From contig JAUSNO010000023.1 of NCBI GenBank assembly GCA_030645915.1, forward strand, positions 1 to 64,000: a DNA stretch of 64,000 bases. The letters run 5' to 3'. Source of the DNA: Undibacterium sp. (GTDB taxonomy: Bacteria > Pseudomonadota > Gammaproteobacteria > Burkholderiales > Burkholderiaceae_D). This document shows, piece by piece, positions 43,649 through 53,383 of this stretch; the stretch's first letter is position 1, and each line of letters begins with the position of its first letter. The notes under the pieces were generated by a model. That model saw nothing but the letters and a program-made list of their open reading frames with translations. It had not been told where the DNA came from and searched no databases. A program made the translations under genes and the position numbers.

Positions 43649-45888
43649 TAGTGCAACAGGCGCAAGCCATTTAATACGACCAGCAGACTGGTTCCGGTAT
43701 CGGCAAATACTGCCATCCACATGGTCGATTCGCCGAGCAGCGTCAAAACAAAAAATACCACTTTGACGCTGAGTGCAAAGGCGATGTTTTGCCACAGGAT
43801 AGTGCCGGTGCGTTTAGATATGCGAATGAATTCGGGCAATTTGCGCAAATCATCCTGCATCAGCGCCACATCGGCAGTTTCCAGTGCGGTATCCGATCCG
43901 GCTGCGCCCATGGCAAAACCAATATGCGCACGCGCCAGCGCTGGCGCATCGTTCACCCCATCACCCACCATTCCGGTCAGGCCATCGTTACTGAAGGCGG
44001 CGATGGCCGCCAACTTATCCTCAGGCAGTAATCCGCTGCGCACATCATCAATACCCGTTTCTTTGGCGATGGCCATCGCGGTTTGCGCGTTGTCACCCGT
44101 TAGCATCGCCAGTGTCATACCCATTGCGTGCAGCTGTTGAATGGCGATTTTGCTGCTCGCGCGCACTGTGTCCTGTACGGCGATGATGCCTAGTAGTTGA
44201 TGTGTGGTACATAGCGTGATGACGGTTTTCCCTTGCGCTTCCAAACTGAGCACCTGTTCCTGATGATCCATATGCAGTGCTGTTGTTGCGATAAAGTCCT
44301 GTGTCTTGTGCAGATCAGCCAGCATCCGTTGATTGCCAAGGTAGTAACGCTCTCCCTCTATGTCTCCGATAATACCGCTGGCCGTGACCGAGACAAACTT
44401 GCTAAGTTGAGCAAGCTCGCCCCGATAGGCAGCCTGTACGGCATGCGCTACCGGATGTTGCGACCCTGTCTCCAGGCTGGCCGCGATACGCAATATCTCT
44501 TGCTTGCTCATCTCCCCAATGGCAATGATATCGGTCAAGCCGGGTTTGCCGTGAGTGAGCGTGCCTGTTTTATCCAAGGCGATTATGGATAGCTTTCTGC
44601 CTTGTTCCAGATATAACCCGCCTTTGATTAAAATGCCCCGTTTTGCCGCCAGCGCAAGCCCGCTGACGATGGTGACCGGAGTCGAGATGACCAGAGCGCA
44701 AGGGCAGGCGATGACCAGTAACACCAGTGCTTGATAAATGCTGCTATGCCAGGAAGCGTAAGCCAGGACAGGCGGCACAATGGCGATCAGAATGGCGATG
44801 ATAAAAACGGCAGGCGTATACAGGCTGGCGAACTGATCGACAAAACTTTGCGTCGGTGCGCGCTGGCTTTGTGCTTGCTGTACGGAACGTGCAATCCGTG
44901 ACAGCATCGTGTCGGTGTGGCTTGAGGTGCTAAGGATTTCTAACGTGCCGGACTGGTTTAATGTACCAGCATACACAACGTCGCCAACTGATTTTTCTTA
45001 CGGCATGCTCTCGCCGGTGATCGGTGATTGATCGACGCTGGAATGGCCGGACTGGACGATGCCATCGAGTGCAATACGCTCACCTGCGCGTATGCGCAGG
45101 GTTTGTCCCACTGCAATTTCCCTGACCGGGGTCATTTGCCATTGCTGATCAGCTTGCAGCACGATAGCGCTATCAGGTGCATGAACTACCAGGGATGAAA
45201 TGGCATGTCGGGCACGATCCAGACTCGCAGCTTCAATCATCTCAGCCACGCCAAATAGCCAGATGACCACGGCAGCCTCTGGCCATTGACCTATCGTCAG
45301 CGCGCCGATGACGGCTGTCGTCATCAGAAGATAGATGTTCAAGTTAAAGTGCCGCAGGGCGATCCAGCCTTTTTTTAGCGTGGGAATACCCCCTGTTAAT
45401 ATCGCCAGACATGCCAACGCGATGACTTGCCACGAAGATTCATCTCCACTGGCCCAGGCTAAAAACTCCGAGAAAAAAGCGGCTGTTCCCGCAATTGCCA
45501 TCAGGATCAATTGTTTGCGTGAGAATGCTGCCGGCTCGAGTTCTCGCTGGTCGATGTGGTTGGCGGTGCCGGCATCAGTGCCTGCGATTACCTGCCCGAC
45601 CATGCCGATCTCTGTCAGTTTTTTTAAGACCGGGCCGGTGTCATCCATCTTGTGATGTACGGTCAGTAAACGGTTAAGCAAGTCAAAATCAAGTTGAATA
45701 ATGCCTGGTAATGACGCCAGGCTTAGTCGAATTAATTTCTCTTCGGTTGGGCAATCCATATGATGAATTTTGAGCGTCAATAGCCGTTCAGCGCCATGTG
45801 GGGCGAGCGTTGTGGCGCGCTCTCCGGACACGGTTTCGGTTTTGGCTTGCGCCGGATGATCGCAGTGACAGGAATTTTTTTCGCGCAT
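43612..45888 (-). pseudogene. Zn/Cd/Pb-type P1B ATPase interrupted by an in-frame stop
   Basis: A CadA/ZntA-like efflux ATPase split by one codon. The 5' part (44998-45888) encodes an HMA domain with HHMDCPTEEK and runs to SSVDQSPITGESMP, where TAA (44998-45000) replaces the codon before EKSVGDVVYAG. The 3' part (43612-44997) continues in the same frame with CPC in VIACPCALVIST, DKTGTLTHG and GDGVNDAPALARAHIGFAMG. Everything else is intact, so this is either a recent nonsense mutation, a readthrough case or a sequencing error. The regulator and operator beside it remain intact. Confidence 0.9.
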
Positions 45889-45917
45889 TATTTTCTTTCT
45901 TTTTCCAAGAAAGAATC

Positions 45918-45948
45918 AGTGTAAACTCCGTAGTGGCTACAGGGTCAA
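45918..45948 (-). promoter_or_regulatory. CadR/ZntR-type promoter-operator
   Basis: On the minus strand TTGACC (45943-45948) and TACACT (45918-45923) are 19 nt apart. The spacer CTGTAGCCACTACGGAG is a dyad close to known CadR operators. Confidence 0.85.
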
Positions 45949-46004
45949 GCACTCAATTTTCATTGACTTTTAAAGTATAGTATTTTTTTTGGGAGTTCGA
46001 CGTG

Positions 46005-46427
46005 ATGCGCATCAGTGAACTGGCAAAAACCACCGGAGTCGACATCGAGACGATTCGCTTTTATGAAAAACAGGGCTTGCTGGCGGAACCGGGGCGCATG
46101 GAGAATGGTTATCGCAGCTACACGACAGCGCATCTTGAGCGCTTGTCGTTCATACGGCATTGTCGTGCTTTGGATATGCCCTTGGCCGAGGTGCGGCGTT
46201 TGCTTGATTTTATGCTGCATCCTACGCGCGATTGCGCAGAGATCAATCATTTGCTGGATGCACAGATCGCCCGCGTACGTGCGAGGCTGAAAAGTATGAA
46301 GGCGCTGGAAAAACAATTGGCTAAGTTAAGGGCGCAGTGCACCACCGGACATACCGGACAGGCGTGCGGCATCCTGCAAGATCTGGTGGCGGCAGCGCAT
46401 GGCGAAGCGTGCGCTTGCCATGCGTGA
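46005..46427 (+). CDS. cadR: Cd(II)/Pb(II)-responsive MerR-family regulator (CadR/PbrR-like)
   Basis: A 140-aa MerR protein starting MRISELAKTTGVDIETIRFYEKQGLL. The metal cysteines of the CadR/PbrR branch are present: one in RDCAEINHLLD, one in RAQCTTGHTGQACG, plus a cysteine-rich tail EACACHA. Divergent to the broken metal ATPase and beside its operator. ATG at 46005 is preferred to the GTG just ahead because the family starts MRI and GGGAG precedes it. Confidence 0.9.
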   Translation: MRISELAKTTGVDIETIRFYEKQGLLAEPGRMENGYRSYTTAHLERLSFIRHCRALDMPLAEVRRLLDFMLHPTRDCAEINHLLDAQIARVRARLKSMKALEKQLAKLRAQCTTGHTGQACGILQDLVAAAHGEACACHA

Positions 46428-46450
46428 AAAAGTGACAAATCAAGGCGAAG

Positions 46451-47131
46451 TTAACGAAATTTGAGATCTTCTATCATGGCCGACATGCCAGTCCAGCCAA
46501 TTTCCACCCCTATGCACAATAGGATAAACGCTGAAAGGCGCATCAGCACCGTAGTGCCGACATTGCCCAGGAAACGTTCCAGATTACGGGCATAACGGTA
46601 GCAAAGATAAATGACCAGAGACGTCAGCAACACCCCTAGGGCTGAGGCAAAACTGGTAATCAGCCAATCCACTGGCTTGGCAGGTAATTGCGTACCAATG
46701 GTGATAGAGGCGGCGATGGTGCCGGGGCCAACCGTAAGCGGAAAGCTAAACGGATAGAAACTGTGCTGACGCAATTGATCTCTGGTCCAGGTATTGGCTG
46801 AGGCCGCGACCGAGGTATGCAGCTTGTCTTGCCCCTGGTCATTGAGCAGGCGCCAACCCGACATCGCCACCACGATACCGCCCGCGACACGCACGATAGG
46901 CAGCGAGATGCCAAAAAAATCCAATACATGGGCGCCGACAAAAACCGCGCCCAACAACAGGAAAAAACAATTAATCGCAATCCGTTTGGCCAGGCGATTG
47001 GCGACGGTTTGCTCCAGGGGGCCTGTCATCGCTAAAAAAATGGGGGCGACGGCAATCGGATTGAGAATGGGTAATAAAGTGATGGGCACTAAGACTAAGG
47101 CCTTGGCAAAAACGATCATGGCAATGCTCAT
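46451..47131 (-). CDS. MarC family integral membrane protein
   Basis: A 226-aa protein with six predicted membrane helices. Typical motifs: LPILNPIAVAPIFLAMTG near the N-terminus, VRVAGGIVVAMSGWRLL and FPLTVGPGTIAASITIGTQLP. MarC/UPF0056 proteins have no settled function despite the multiple-antibiotic-resistance name. It converges with cadR; stop codons are 24 nt apart. Confidence 0.9.
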   Translation of the reverse strand: MSIAMIVFAKALVLVPITLLPILNPIAVAPIFLAMTGPLEQTVANRLAKRIAINCFFLLLGAVFVGAHVLDFFGISLPIVRVAGGIVVAMSGWRLLNDQGQDKLHTSVAASANTWTRDQLRQHSFYPFSFPLTVGPGTIAASITIGTQLPAKPVDWLITSFASALGVLLTSLVIYLCYRYARNLERFLGNVGTTVLMRLSAFILLCIGVEIGWTGMSAMIEDLKFR

Positions 47132-47666
47132 ACTGATTCCTTAAAAATCGCAAGTTTTGATTATGCAACAAAATTGATGTTTTTAAGCGAAACAGGATGA
47201 TCGAAAAAATCATGCTTCGTGTTCATCTGAAATAACGTCCCGATGTCACATGCGTGTTTGTGCTTTGTCTGAACACAATTTTTCCATTAATGCCGCCCCG
47301 CTTACGCCCTATCCATGCGCCTTGCAGGCCAGAGTGGCCGGAAACTCGCATGGATAGTGCGCTCCGCCTAGTGCGCTCCGCCTAGTGCGCTCCGCCTAGT
47401 GCGTGCTGGGCCAGGTGTTTTTTGGTTTTTGTTCATGCGTGTCGAACAAGGTGTCGCAAGGGAAAATTGATTTAAACCGTCAAATTGTCAGAAAGAATCC
47501 ACAGATGTCAGTGTTTTTCATGAAAAACCTAGGCAATACCGTATCAAATGTGGAGGGTTTGCGGATATTATTGCCGACATTGCCTGCCCCATCGAAGGGT
47601 GAGTTAACGTCAAATTGAGCGCTGGCAAGCGCCAGGGTTCTACAATCAACAATCATAAAAAGAGGC
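47132..47666. other. Gap with a family A repeat, no supported gene
   Basis: About 535 bp. It contains the family A copy at 47287-47415 with a threefold tandem expansion, and the promoter region of the permease. Short frames on both strands have no family features. Confidence 0.5.
47287..47415. repeat. Dispersed palindromic repeat family A with expanded unit
   Basis: CCATGCGCCTTGCAGGCC and CGCATGGATAGTGCG form the core, then GTGCGCTCCGCCTA is repeated exactly three times in tandem (47357-47370, 47371-47384, 47385-47398). Other copies have this unit once. Confidence 0.88.
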
Positions 47667-49136
47667 ATGCTCTTGAGACTCGCATCACTGACACAACAAT
47701 TGTTCCGAACCAAACCGGTCGAGGTTGCCGAACATTCCGGACACGATCCGCATAGCTTGCATCGCTCGCTTGGTCTGTTCCCTTTAACCATGATCGGTGT
47801 CGGGGCAACTATCGGCACCGGGATTTTTTTTACCATGGTTGAAGCTGTCCCGAAAGCGGGTCCATCGGTGATCCTTGCCTTCATCCTCGCTGCGGTGACC
47901 GCCGGATTGACGGCATTATGTTATGCCGAACTTTCTGCGCGCATTCCCGCATCTGGTTCTTCCTATTCGTTTGCTTATGCGACCGTCGGCGAGTTTGCCG
48001 CTTTTATCGTGGCGGCTTGTTTGTTGCTTGAATATGGTCTGGCCGCCAGTGCCACCGCGATCGGATGGTCGGCATATCTGAATCATTTTTTGACGAACGC
48101 CGTGGGCTGGCAGATCCCCGAGATGCTGCGCTCGCCGATGATCGTGTCGGGGGTGAACGGGACAGAGTTTCATGCCGGCCGTGTCAACCTGCCACCCGTT
48201 ATTCTGGTGGTGATATGTGGCTTCATGCTGCTGCGCGGCACCAAGGAGTCGGCGACCATCAATGCCGTCATGGTGCTGATTAAGCTGTTGATTTTGACGT
48301 TTTTCGTGGTGATTGCGTTTCATGGTTTTAACGCAGAACATTTCACGCCATTTTTTAATCAGGATAATAGCAAGGGCATGGGTGGCATGGCGGGCGTCAC
48401 TGCAGCGGCAGGAACGGTATTCTTTTCTTTTATCGGCTTAGATACCATTGCGACTGCGGGCGCAGAAGTGAAAAATCCCCAGCGCAATGTTCCATTGGGA
48501 ATCATGGCCGCCTTGTTGATCGTGACGGTCTTTTACCTGCTGGTGTCGGTGGCGGCAGTCGGCGCGCAGCCCGCTAGTATGTTCGCGGGGCAAGAGGCCG
48601 GTTTGGCGGTGATCTTGCAAAATGTGACAGGCCAAGCCTGGCCCGCCCTGATTTTGTCGGCAGGCGCTGTGATCTCCGTGTTCAGTGTCACGTTGGTGAC
48701 GATTTATGGGCAAAGCCGGATTTTGTATGCCATCAGCAAAGATGGCTTGATTCCACAAACATTTCAAACAGTGAACCCCCGCACCAAAGCCCCGGTCAGC
48801 AATACGATCATAGTCTGCCTGGTGGTAGGTATTGTGGCTGGCTTGGTGGATTCCACTTTTCTGTGGGATATGGTCAGCATGGGTACTTTAGTCGCCTTCA
48901 TTTTGGTGTCAGCCGCCGTGCCTGTTTTAAGGCGCAAGGGCATAGGTGCTGATCTTGCTGGTTTCCGCGTGCCGTTCGGTGCCTATCTGGTTCCTGGCCT
49001 AAGCATATTTGCCTGCCTGTACATCGTTAAAGACTTGTCTGCAGCGACGTTCCGGATATTTTTTATCTGGATGGTCATCGCGATCGCCACCTATTTCATT
49101 TACGGTATGCGGCATTCGCGCCTGAACAAATCCTAA
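47667..49136 (+). CDS. APC-family amino-acid permease
   Basis: A 489-aa transporter with about 12 helices. Features: IGVGATIGTGIFFTMVEAVPKAGPSVILAF in helix 1, CYAELSARIPASGSSYSFAYATVGEF, FFSFIGLDTIATAGAEVKNPQRNVPLGI and a C-terminal membrane tail. This layout matches the cationic amino-acid transporter (CAT/YfnA-like) subgroup, probably proton-coupled. The ATG is preceded by AAGAGG. Confidence 0.9.
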   Translation: MLLRLASLTQQLFRTKPVEVAEHSGHDPHSLHRSLGLFPLTMIGVGATIGTGIFFTMVEAVPKAGPSVILAFILAAVTAGLTALCYAELSARIPASGSSYSFAYATVGEFAAFIVAACLLLEYGLAASATAIGWSAYLNHFLTNAVGWQIPEMLRSPMIVSGVNGTEFHAGRVNLPPVILVVICGFMLLRGTKESATINAVMVLIKLLILTFFVVIAFHGFNAEHFTPFFNQDNSKGMGGMAGVTAAAGTVFFSFIGLDTIATAGAEVKNPQRNVPLGIMAALLIVTVFYLLVSVAAVGAQPASMFAGQEAGLAVILQNVTGQAWPALILSAGAVISVFSVTLVTIYGQSRILYAISKDGLIPQTFQTVNPRTKAPVSNTIIVCLVVGIVAGLVDSTFLWDMVSMGTLVAFILVSAAVPVLRRKGIGADLAGFRVPFGAYLVPGLSIFACLYIVKDLSAATFRIFFIWMVIAIATYFIYGMRHSRLNKS

Positions 49137-49172
49137 AACCACTTCGACAATACGACCCATGAGAGCACGCTG

Positions 49173-49643
49173 ATGAAATTAGTTTGTATTCCCCTCGCCA
49201 TTTTGTGGGCATCAATTGGTATGGTCAATGCGGAAACCATAGGCAGTGTGGACACCGCGTTTATTTTGCTTGGACCAGATCATAAAGTCGTGGTGGAAGC
49301 CTATGATGATCCCAAGGTCGCCGGCGTGACCTGTTATCTTTCTCGCGCAAAAACCGGTGGCATTCGAGGTGGCCTTGGCCTGGCTGAAGACAGATCTGAA
49401 GCGTCGATCGCCTGCCGGCAGGTTGGTCCTATCAGTTTTGCAAAGCCAATCAAGCAACAGGAAGAGATCTTCAATCAGAGCCAGTCGATTCTGTTCAAGA
49501 AATTACGCGTTGTGCGTATGGTGGATCAGAAGCGCAACGCGCTGGTGTATTTGACCTACTCGGATAAGCTGATCGATGGCTCGCCACAGAATAGCGTAAC
49601 CGCTGTGGCAGTCGATCGCAGCATTGCGATACCGGTTAAGTAG
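49173..49643 (+). CDS. creA: CreA family protein
   Basis: A 156-aa exported protein with a signal peptide (cleavage near VNAE). The family pattern is clear: [64 protein letters not shown]. Two conserved cysteines likely form a disulfide. CreA proteins are widespread in proteobacteria with no assigned function. Confidence 0.9.
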   Translation: MKLVCIPLAILWASIGMVNAETIGSVDTAFILLGPDHKVVVEAYDDPKVAGVTCYLSRAKTGGIRGGLGLAEDRSEASIACRQVGPISFAKPIKQQEEIFNQSQSILFKKLRVVRMVDQKRNALVYLTYSDKLIDGSPQNSVTAVAVDRSIAIPVK

Positions 49644-49667
49644 TTACCTACGGTCAAACGTGAACGT

Positions 49668-51116
49668 ATGCTAAAAAGAGCCCTCATTTTTTTAACACTA
49701 TTGGCATTGGTGTTACTGGTATCGGCGGGCTTTATTCTTGAACAGGCCAATCGTACTCCGCGTGAACTTGCTCCCTATATTGAACGCCGTGCTTCCGGGC
49801 ATAACCCGGTCATCGTTGGTCTGGGTAATTGGCTAGGTAAAACACTTCGCGCACTGGATCGCATGGATGCCGTCGTTGCGCTTCCTGCATTATCACTCGG
49901 TGCACAAACCGGTGACTGGCATAATGCTCACGCGTCTCAGGATGCCGATGCCGGACATCTTGTCCTCGTCGGTTCCGCCGAACAGGCAAGGTTAGCGATT
50001 GCCAATGCCAATCCTGGCGATGTCATTACATTTTTGCCTGGAGTTTATCAATTTTCTGCCAGCAACATCATCGTCAATAAGGCCGGTCGAGCGGATGCGC
50101 CGATGATTGTTCGCGCCGCAGTGCCCGGTACAGTCAAAGTCGAGCTGGCATTGACGGAAGGGTTTCATGTGTCCGCGCCTTACTGGATCTTTGAGAACTT
50201 GCATATACGCGGCGTGTGCCAAGTGCAAAGCAACTGCGAACATGCGTTTCATGTCGTGGGTAACGGCCACCATTTTGTGGCGCGCAACAACACGATTGTA
50301 GATTTTAATGCCCACGTTAAGATCAATAAGGAAGGCGCTTATATTCCCGACGACGGCGTGATCGAGTACAACACCATCAGCAATACGGAGGTTCGGCGTA
50401 CTGAACATTCTGTGACCCTGATCGATCTTGTCGCCGCCAGTCGCTGGCGAATTGAGCATAATGTGATTACCGATTTTATCAAGGGCGGTAGCGACAGAAT
50501 CAGCTATGGCGCGTTTGCCAAAGGTGGCGGTAAAGATAACCGGATTGCAAGCAACGTCATCATCTGCGAGCATCGCTTGCGCGGGAATCCAGGGCAAAGA
50601 GTGGGCTTGTCTTTGGGTGGGGGAGGTACCGGAAAAGCGTATTGTCCAGATCAGCGCTGTATCACTGAACAGGATGGAGGTGTGCTTGAATCGAATCTGG
50701 TGATGGCTTGTTCGGATGACGGCATTTACCTGAACAAGGCGGCGACCAGCCGCATCATCAAAAATACGCTTATCGATACCGGGGGAATTGAGGTACGCTT
50801 CGCAGAAAGTACCGCGGATGTGGAGGCTAACCTGGTGGACGGGAAAATTCGTGCACGTGATGGTGGCTTGATACGTTCACGCCACAACATCGATACCAAC
50901 ATGCTTAGTCTGTTTCTGGGGCATCACCCGGTTCGACAATTATTCCGTCATCCCTCTGAGTTTGATTTGCGCTGGAGCGACAAGCCAAAGGCAGTTTCAA
51001 TAGGCGCATCTGGATCGAAAGATCTTTGCGGCATGCCAAGTTCCCCAGCAGCTGTCGCTGGCGCCTTCGATGATTTCAATGCCTGTTTGCCGACCAGCTC
51101 GGCAGTGCCAAAATGA
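49668..51116 (+). CDS. Right-handed parallel beta-helix protein (chondroitinase-B/PL6-like)
   Basis: A 482-aa protein with an N-terminal membrane anchor or signal (residues 4-24). From about residue 100 come repeats typical of parallel beta-helices: NPGDVITFLPGVYQFSASNIIVNKAG, APYWIFENLHIRGVCQVQSNCEHAFHVVGNGHHFVARNNTIVDF, VLESNLVMACSDDGIYLNKAATSRIIKNTLIDT. The pattern is that of polysaccharide lyase family 6-like proteins, though catalytic residues cannot be confirmed. It begins 24 nt after creA. Confidence 0.8.
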   Translation: MLKRALIFLTLLALVLLVSAGFILEQANRTPRELAPYIERRASGHNPVIVGLGNWLGKTLRALDRMDAVVALPALSLGAQTGDWHNAHASQDADAGHLVLVGSAEQARLAIANANPGDVITFLPGVYQFSASNIIVNKAGRADAPMIVRAAVPGTVKVELALTEGFHVSAPYWIFENLHIRGVCQVQSNCEHAFHVVGNGHHFVARNNTIVDFNAHVKINKEGAYIPDDGVIEYNTISNTEVRRTEHSVTLIDLVAASRWRIEHNVITDFIKGGSDRISYGAFAKGGGKDNRIASNVIICEHRLRGNPGQRVGLSLGGGGTGKAYCPDQRCITEQDGGVLESNLVMACSDDGIYLNKAATSRIIKNTLIDTGGIEVRFAESTADVEANLVDGKIRARDGGLIRSRHNIDTNMLSLFLGHHPVRQLFRHPSEFDLRWSDKPKAVSIGASGSKDLCGMPSSPAAVAGAFDDFNACLPTSSAVPK

Positions 51117-51155
51117 CGGAACAGCGCAGAGTATTGGTCGCTCTCTTTATTTATT

Positions 51156-51268
51156 CATCTTAGGACTTACGCAAAATTGTCCCAGCTAGACGTGCCGACG
51201 CAGGCAGTACAACTGGTCGACAAGTCGGCACAACAACGCTGGGGCGGTTTTGCATAAGTCCTACATCT
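51156..51268. mobile_element. 103-bp MITE-like element with CATCT target duplication
   Basis: TAGGACTTACGCAAAATTG at 51161 and the imperfect inverse at 51263 bound the element; direct repeats CATCT (51156-51160 and 51264-51268) flank it. Its right end creates the TAG stop of the elyC-like gene. There is no coding capacity. Confidence 0.9.
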
Positions 51269-52019
51269 GATACCAGGCCAAACCCAGCCACTCGTACATT
51301 GCATAGTGTGAACGGCGCAGACCTTCGGCGCTTGGCAGGTAACTGAACAGACCCAATTCGTCATTCGAGAAAAATAGTGTCGGTGCCGAAGTAACCTGTA
51401 AACCCGCTTGTTCAAAAACAAATTTTGCGCGACGCATGTGCATGGCGTCGGTGACTAGCAAGATGTGCTTGACGCCTGTTTTTTTAAGTATCAGCGCTGA
51501 AAATTCTGCATTCTCACGGGTGTTTTTTGATAGATCTTCATGCCATTTTACCGGGATGGCGAATTCATATTCCAGTGCGCGCGCCATGCCTAACGCAAGC
51601 GAGTCTGGATCATTCGCTTTGCCGACCTTGCCGCCTGTGACCAGAATAGGTAATCCGGTGTCCCGGTATAGTTTTGCTGCATAACGGATTCGTCCCAAGG
51701 CTATATAGTCCGGGATGGCCTTGTTATCGTATTCCGGATTATTCTGCAATGAACCGGCTGATAACACCACGATCGCCTGCGCCCCCGTAGTTGTTGTCAC
51801 GACGAGTGGTTTTTCCAGATTTTCCAGTGGCGCGACCAGCAACCATGCCCCTGCACTGGTACTGATGACCAATAAAATGAGCATGGCGCCGTTGCTGACT
51901 GTTCTGCCGATTTTAGGATATCTGGTTTTGATGAGATGTCCGAAGACAAATAGAATCAGCAAACTGACAGGAGGAATAATCAGGGTCCTAAAAACAGCCA
52001 TTAACATTCCGCTGGTCAT
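51261..52019 (-). CDS. YdcF/ElyC-family (DUF218) envelope protein
   Basis: A 252-aa protein with two N-terminal membrane helices (about residues 10-28 and 42-62) and a DUF218 domain: AIVVLSAGSLQNNPEY, LPILVTGGKVG, EDLSKNTRENAEFSA, ILLVTDAMHMRRAKFVF and FSYLPSAEGLRRSHYAMYEWLGLAWYQM. ElyC-type proteins affect peptidoglycan and lipid-carrier metabolism. The 3' end is altered: the TAG stop is donated by the inserted element. Removing the insertion would give two more residues (Asn, Lys) and a TAA. Confidence 0.87.
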   Translation of the reverse strand: MTSGMLMAVFRTLIIPPVSLLILFVFGHLIKTRYPKIGRTVSNGAMLILLVISTSAGAWLLVAPLENLEKPLVVTTTTGAQAIVVLSAGSLQNNPEYDNKAIPDYIALGRIRYAAKLYRDTGLPILVTGGKVGKANDPDSLALGMARALEYEFAIPVKWHEDLSKNTRENAEFSALILKKTGVKHILLVTDAMHMRRAKFVFEQAGLQVTSAPTLFFSNDELGLFSYLPSAEGLRRSHYAMYEWLGLAWYQM

Positions 52020-52302
52020 CTGAGCGTCTTTCTTTTTTGTGGACTAAAAGGATATGGTCGTTATTTGTAAAACGGAATGTCACGGCGGGATTGACTGCTT
52101 CCCGAAGCGAGCCGATGGCGCAGACGGTGACGGACGCGTTTCTCAAATTGCTATTTTAACAAAGCCTGTCTGTAAGAAAGGGAAATGATTCTCTTCTGAT
52201 GGGGGAAATGACCGCTGGCCGCCAAATGTTGAGGTATTTGATTTCCACAGGGAAATGATGTCTAATCACATTCGGAACGTTTGTTGCCAACTCTAGAATC
52301 CC

Positions 52303-53166
52303 ATGAAGAAAATGATCAAACCCGTTTTGAGCCATGAGCAGTCGCTCGATGCACTGGTGAAAACAATCCGTATTCCACCACGCCCTAGCTTACTTGCTGA
52401 CGTTCAGAAGGAGCTGTCTGCATCCGACCCTGATCCGAGAAGGTTGGCAAAAATTATTGCCGATGATGTTGCCATGTCGGCATCTTTGCTCAAGCTGACC
52501 AATTCTTCGTTCTTTGGTTTGCGCCTGAAAGCGAAGTCGGTTGAGCATGCGGTCGATCTGTTGGGGCTGGATCAATGTGGTTTGCTGATGACCGGGATTA
52601 TCGCGCGCCAGACCGTGGGTACATCCGGCGCGGCGTTAGTGAAATTCTGGAATTTTTCTACCCATAGAGCGCAAGCGCTGACCTATTTGGCCAGGCACAT
52701 TCCAGTTTGCTCAAGGGATGCAGCGCATACGTTTGGTTTGTTCTGCGATATTGGCGTCCCTTTATTGTTAGAGCGTTTTTCAGATTATCCGAACACGTTG
52801 AGCATGGCAAATGCCGCGTTCGACAAATCATTTACGGCCGTCGAAGACCTGCGCCATACGACCAACCATGCATCAATAGGCTCGTTAATGGCGCGTACCT
52901 GGGGTTTGCCAGAAGAGGTATCTACCGCGATTTTATTACACCATGAATATGCGGTGCTGGGCGATGCGGCAACCGATGAATCTATCAGGGGTTTGATCGC
53001 ATTGGCGCTATTGGCTGAGTACGCCATTCATCTCTACGACGGAGAAGAAATTTCTGCCGAATGGGAAAAAGGTGGCGCTGATACCTGCCATTTTTTGGGT
53101 ATTTCTCAAGATGAAGCGGCAGATAGAATTGATGAGCTGCATGACATGTTTAACCATTCGCATTAA
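52303..53166 (+). CDS. HDOD domain protein
   Basis: A 287-aa protein made mainly of one HDOD domain (about residues 15-215): IRIPPRPSLLADVQKELSASDPDPRRLAKIIADDVAMSASLLKLTNSSFFGL, then TTNHASIGSLMARTWGLPEEVSTAILLHHEYAVL. HDOD proteins are signalling output modules related to HD hydrolases but usually lack the catalytic HD pair. No receiver or GGDEF domain is fused. Start at ATG 52303 or 52312. Confidence 0.9.
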   Translation: MKKMIKPVLSHEQSLDALVKTIRIPPRPSLLADVQKELSASDPDPRRLAKIIADDVAMSASLLKLTNSSFFGLRLKAKSVEHAVDLLGLDQCGLLMTGIIARQTVGTSGAALVKFWNFSTHRAQALTYLARHIPVCSRDAAHTFGLFCDIGVPLLLERFSDYPNTLSMANAAFDKSFTAVEDLRHTTNHASIGSLMARTWGLPEEVSTAILLHHEYAVLGDAATDESIRGLIALALLAEYAIHLYDGEEISAEWEKGGADTCHFLGISQDEAADRIDELHDMFNHSH

Positions 53167-53180
53167 TCCATCCTCGTCAT

Positions 53181-53372
53181 CTAATGCCCGCGTATTATGC
53201 GTGCCGGCAACATGATCACTGCGCGCAATAATTCAAACACGCCACTCACTGCAACACCCAATAATCTGAACGGCAACAAGAGTAGCCAGATAATCGGGTA
53301 AAGCAGTAGTGCGATGAATGCCAGCGGCCAGCACAGGCAAAGCAAGATCAGCCAAAGAATAAAGGTCAGCAT
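53181..53372 (-). CDS. Small membrane protein, 63 aa
   Basis: Highly hydrophobic: two membrane-spanning segments (LTFILWLILLCLCWPLAFIALLLYPIIWLLLLPFRLLG, then a shorter amphipathic end VFELLRAVIMLPARIIRGH). Similar short proteins occur in proteobacteria without assigned function. It follows the 29-aa frame by 11 nt and may be co-transcribed with it. Confidence 0.65.
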   Translation of the reverse strand: MLTFILWLILLCLCWPLAFIALLLYPIIWLLLLPFRLLGVAVSGVFELLRAVIMLPARIIRGH

Positions 53373-53383
53373 GCGAATGGATG

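Noticed and set aside
47403-47884. Overlapping frames upstream and antisense to the permease
   Set aside because: No family sequence; the minus-strand frame is antisense to the transporter N-terminus.
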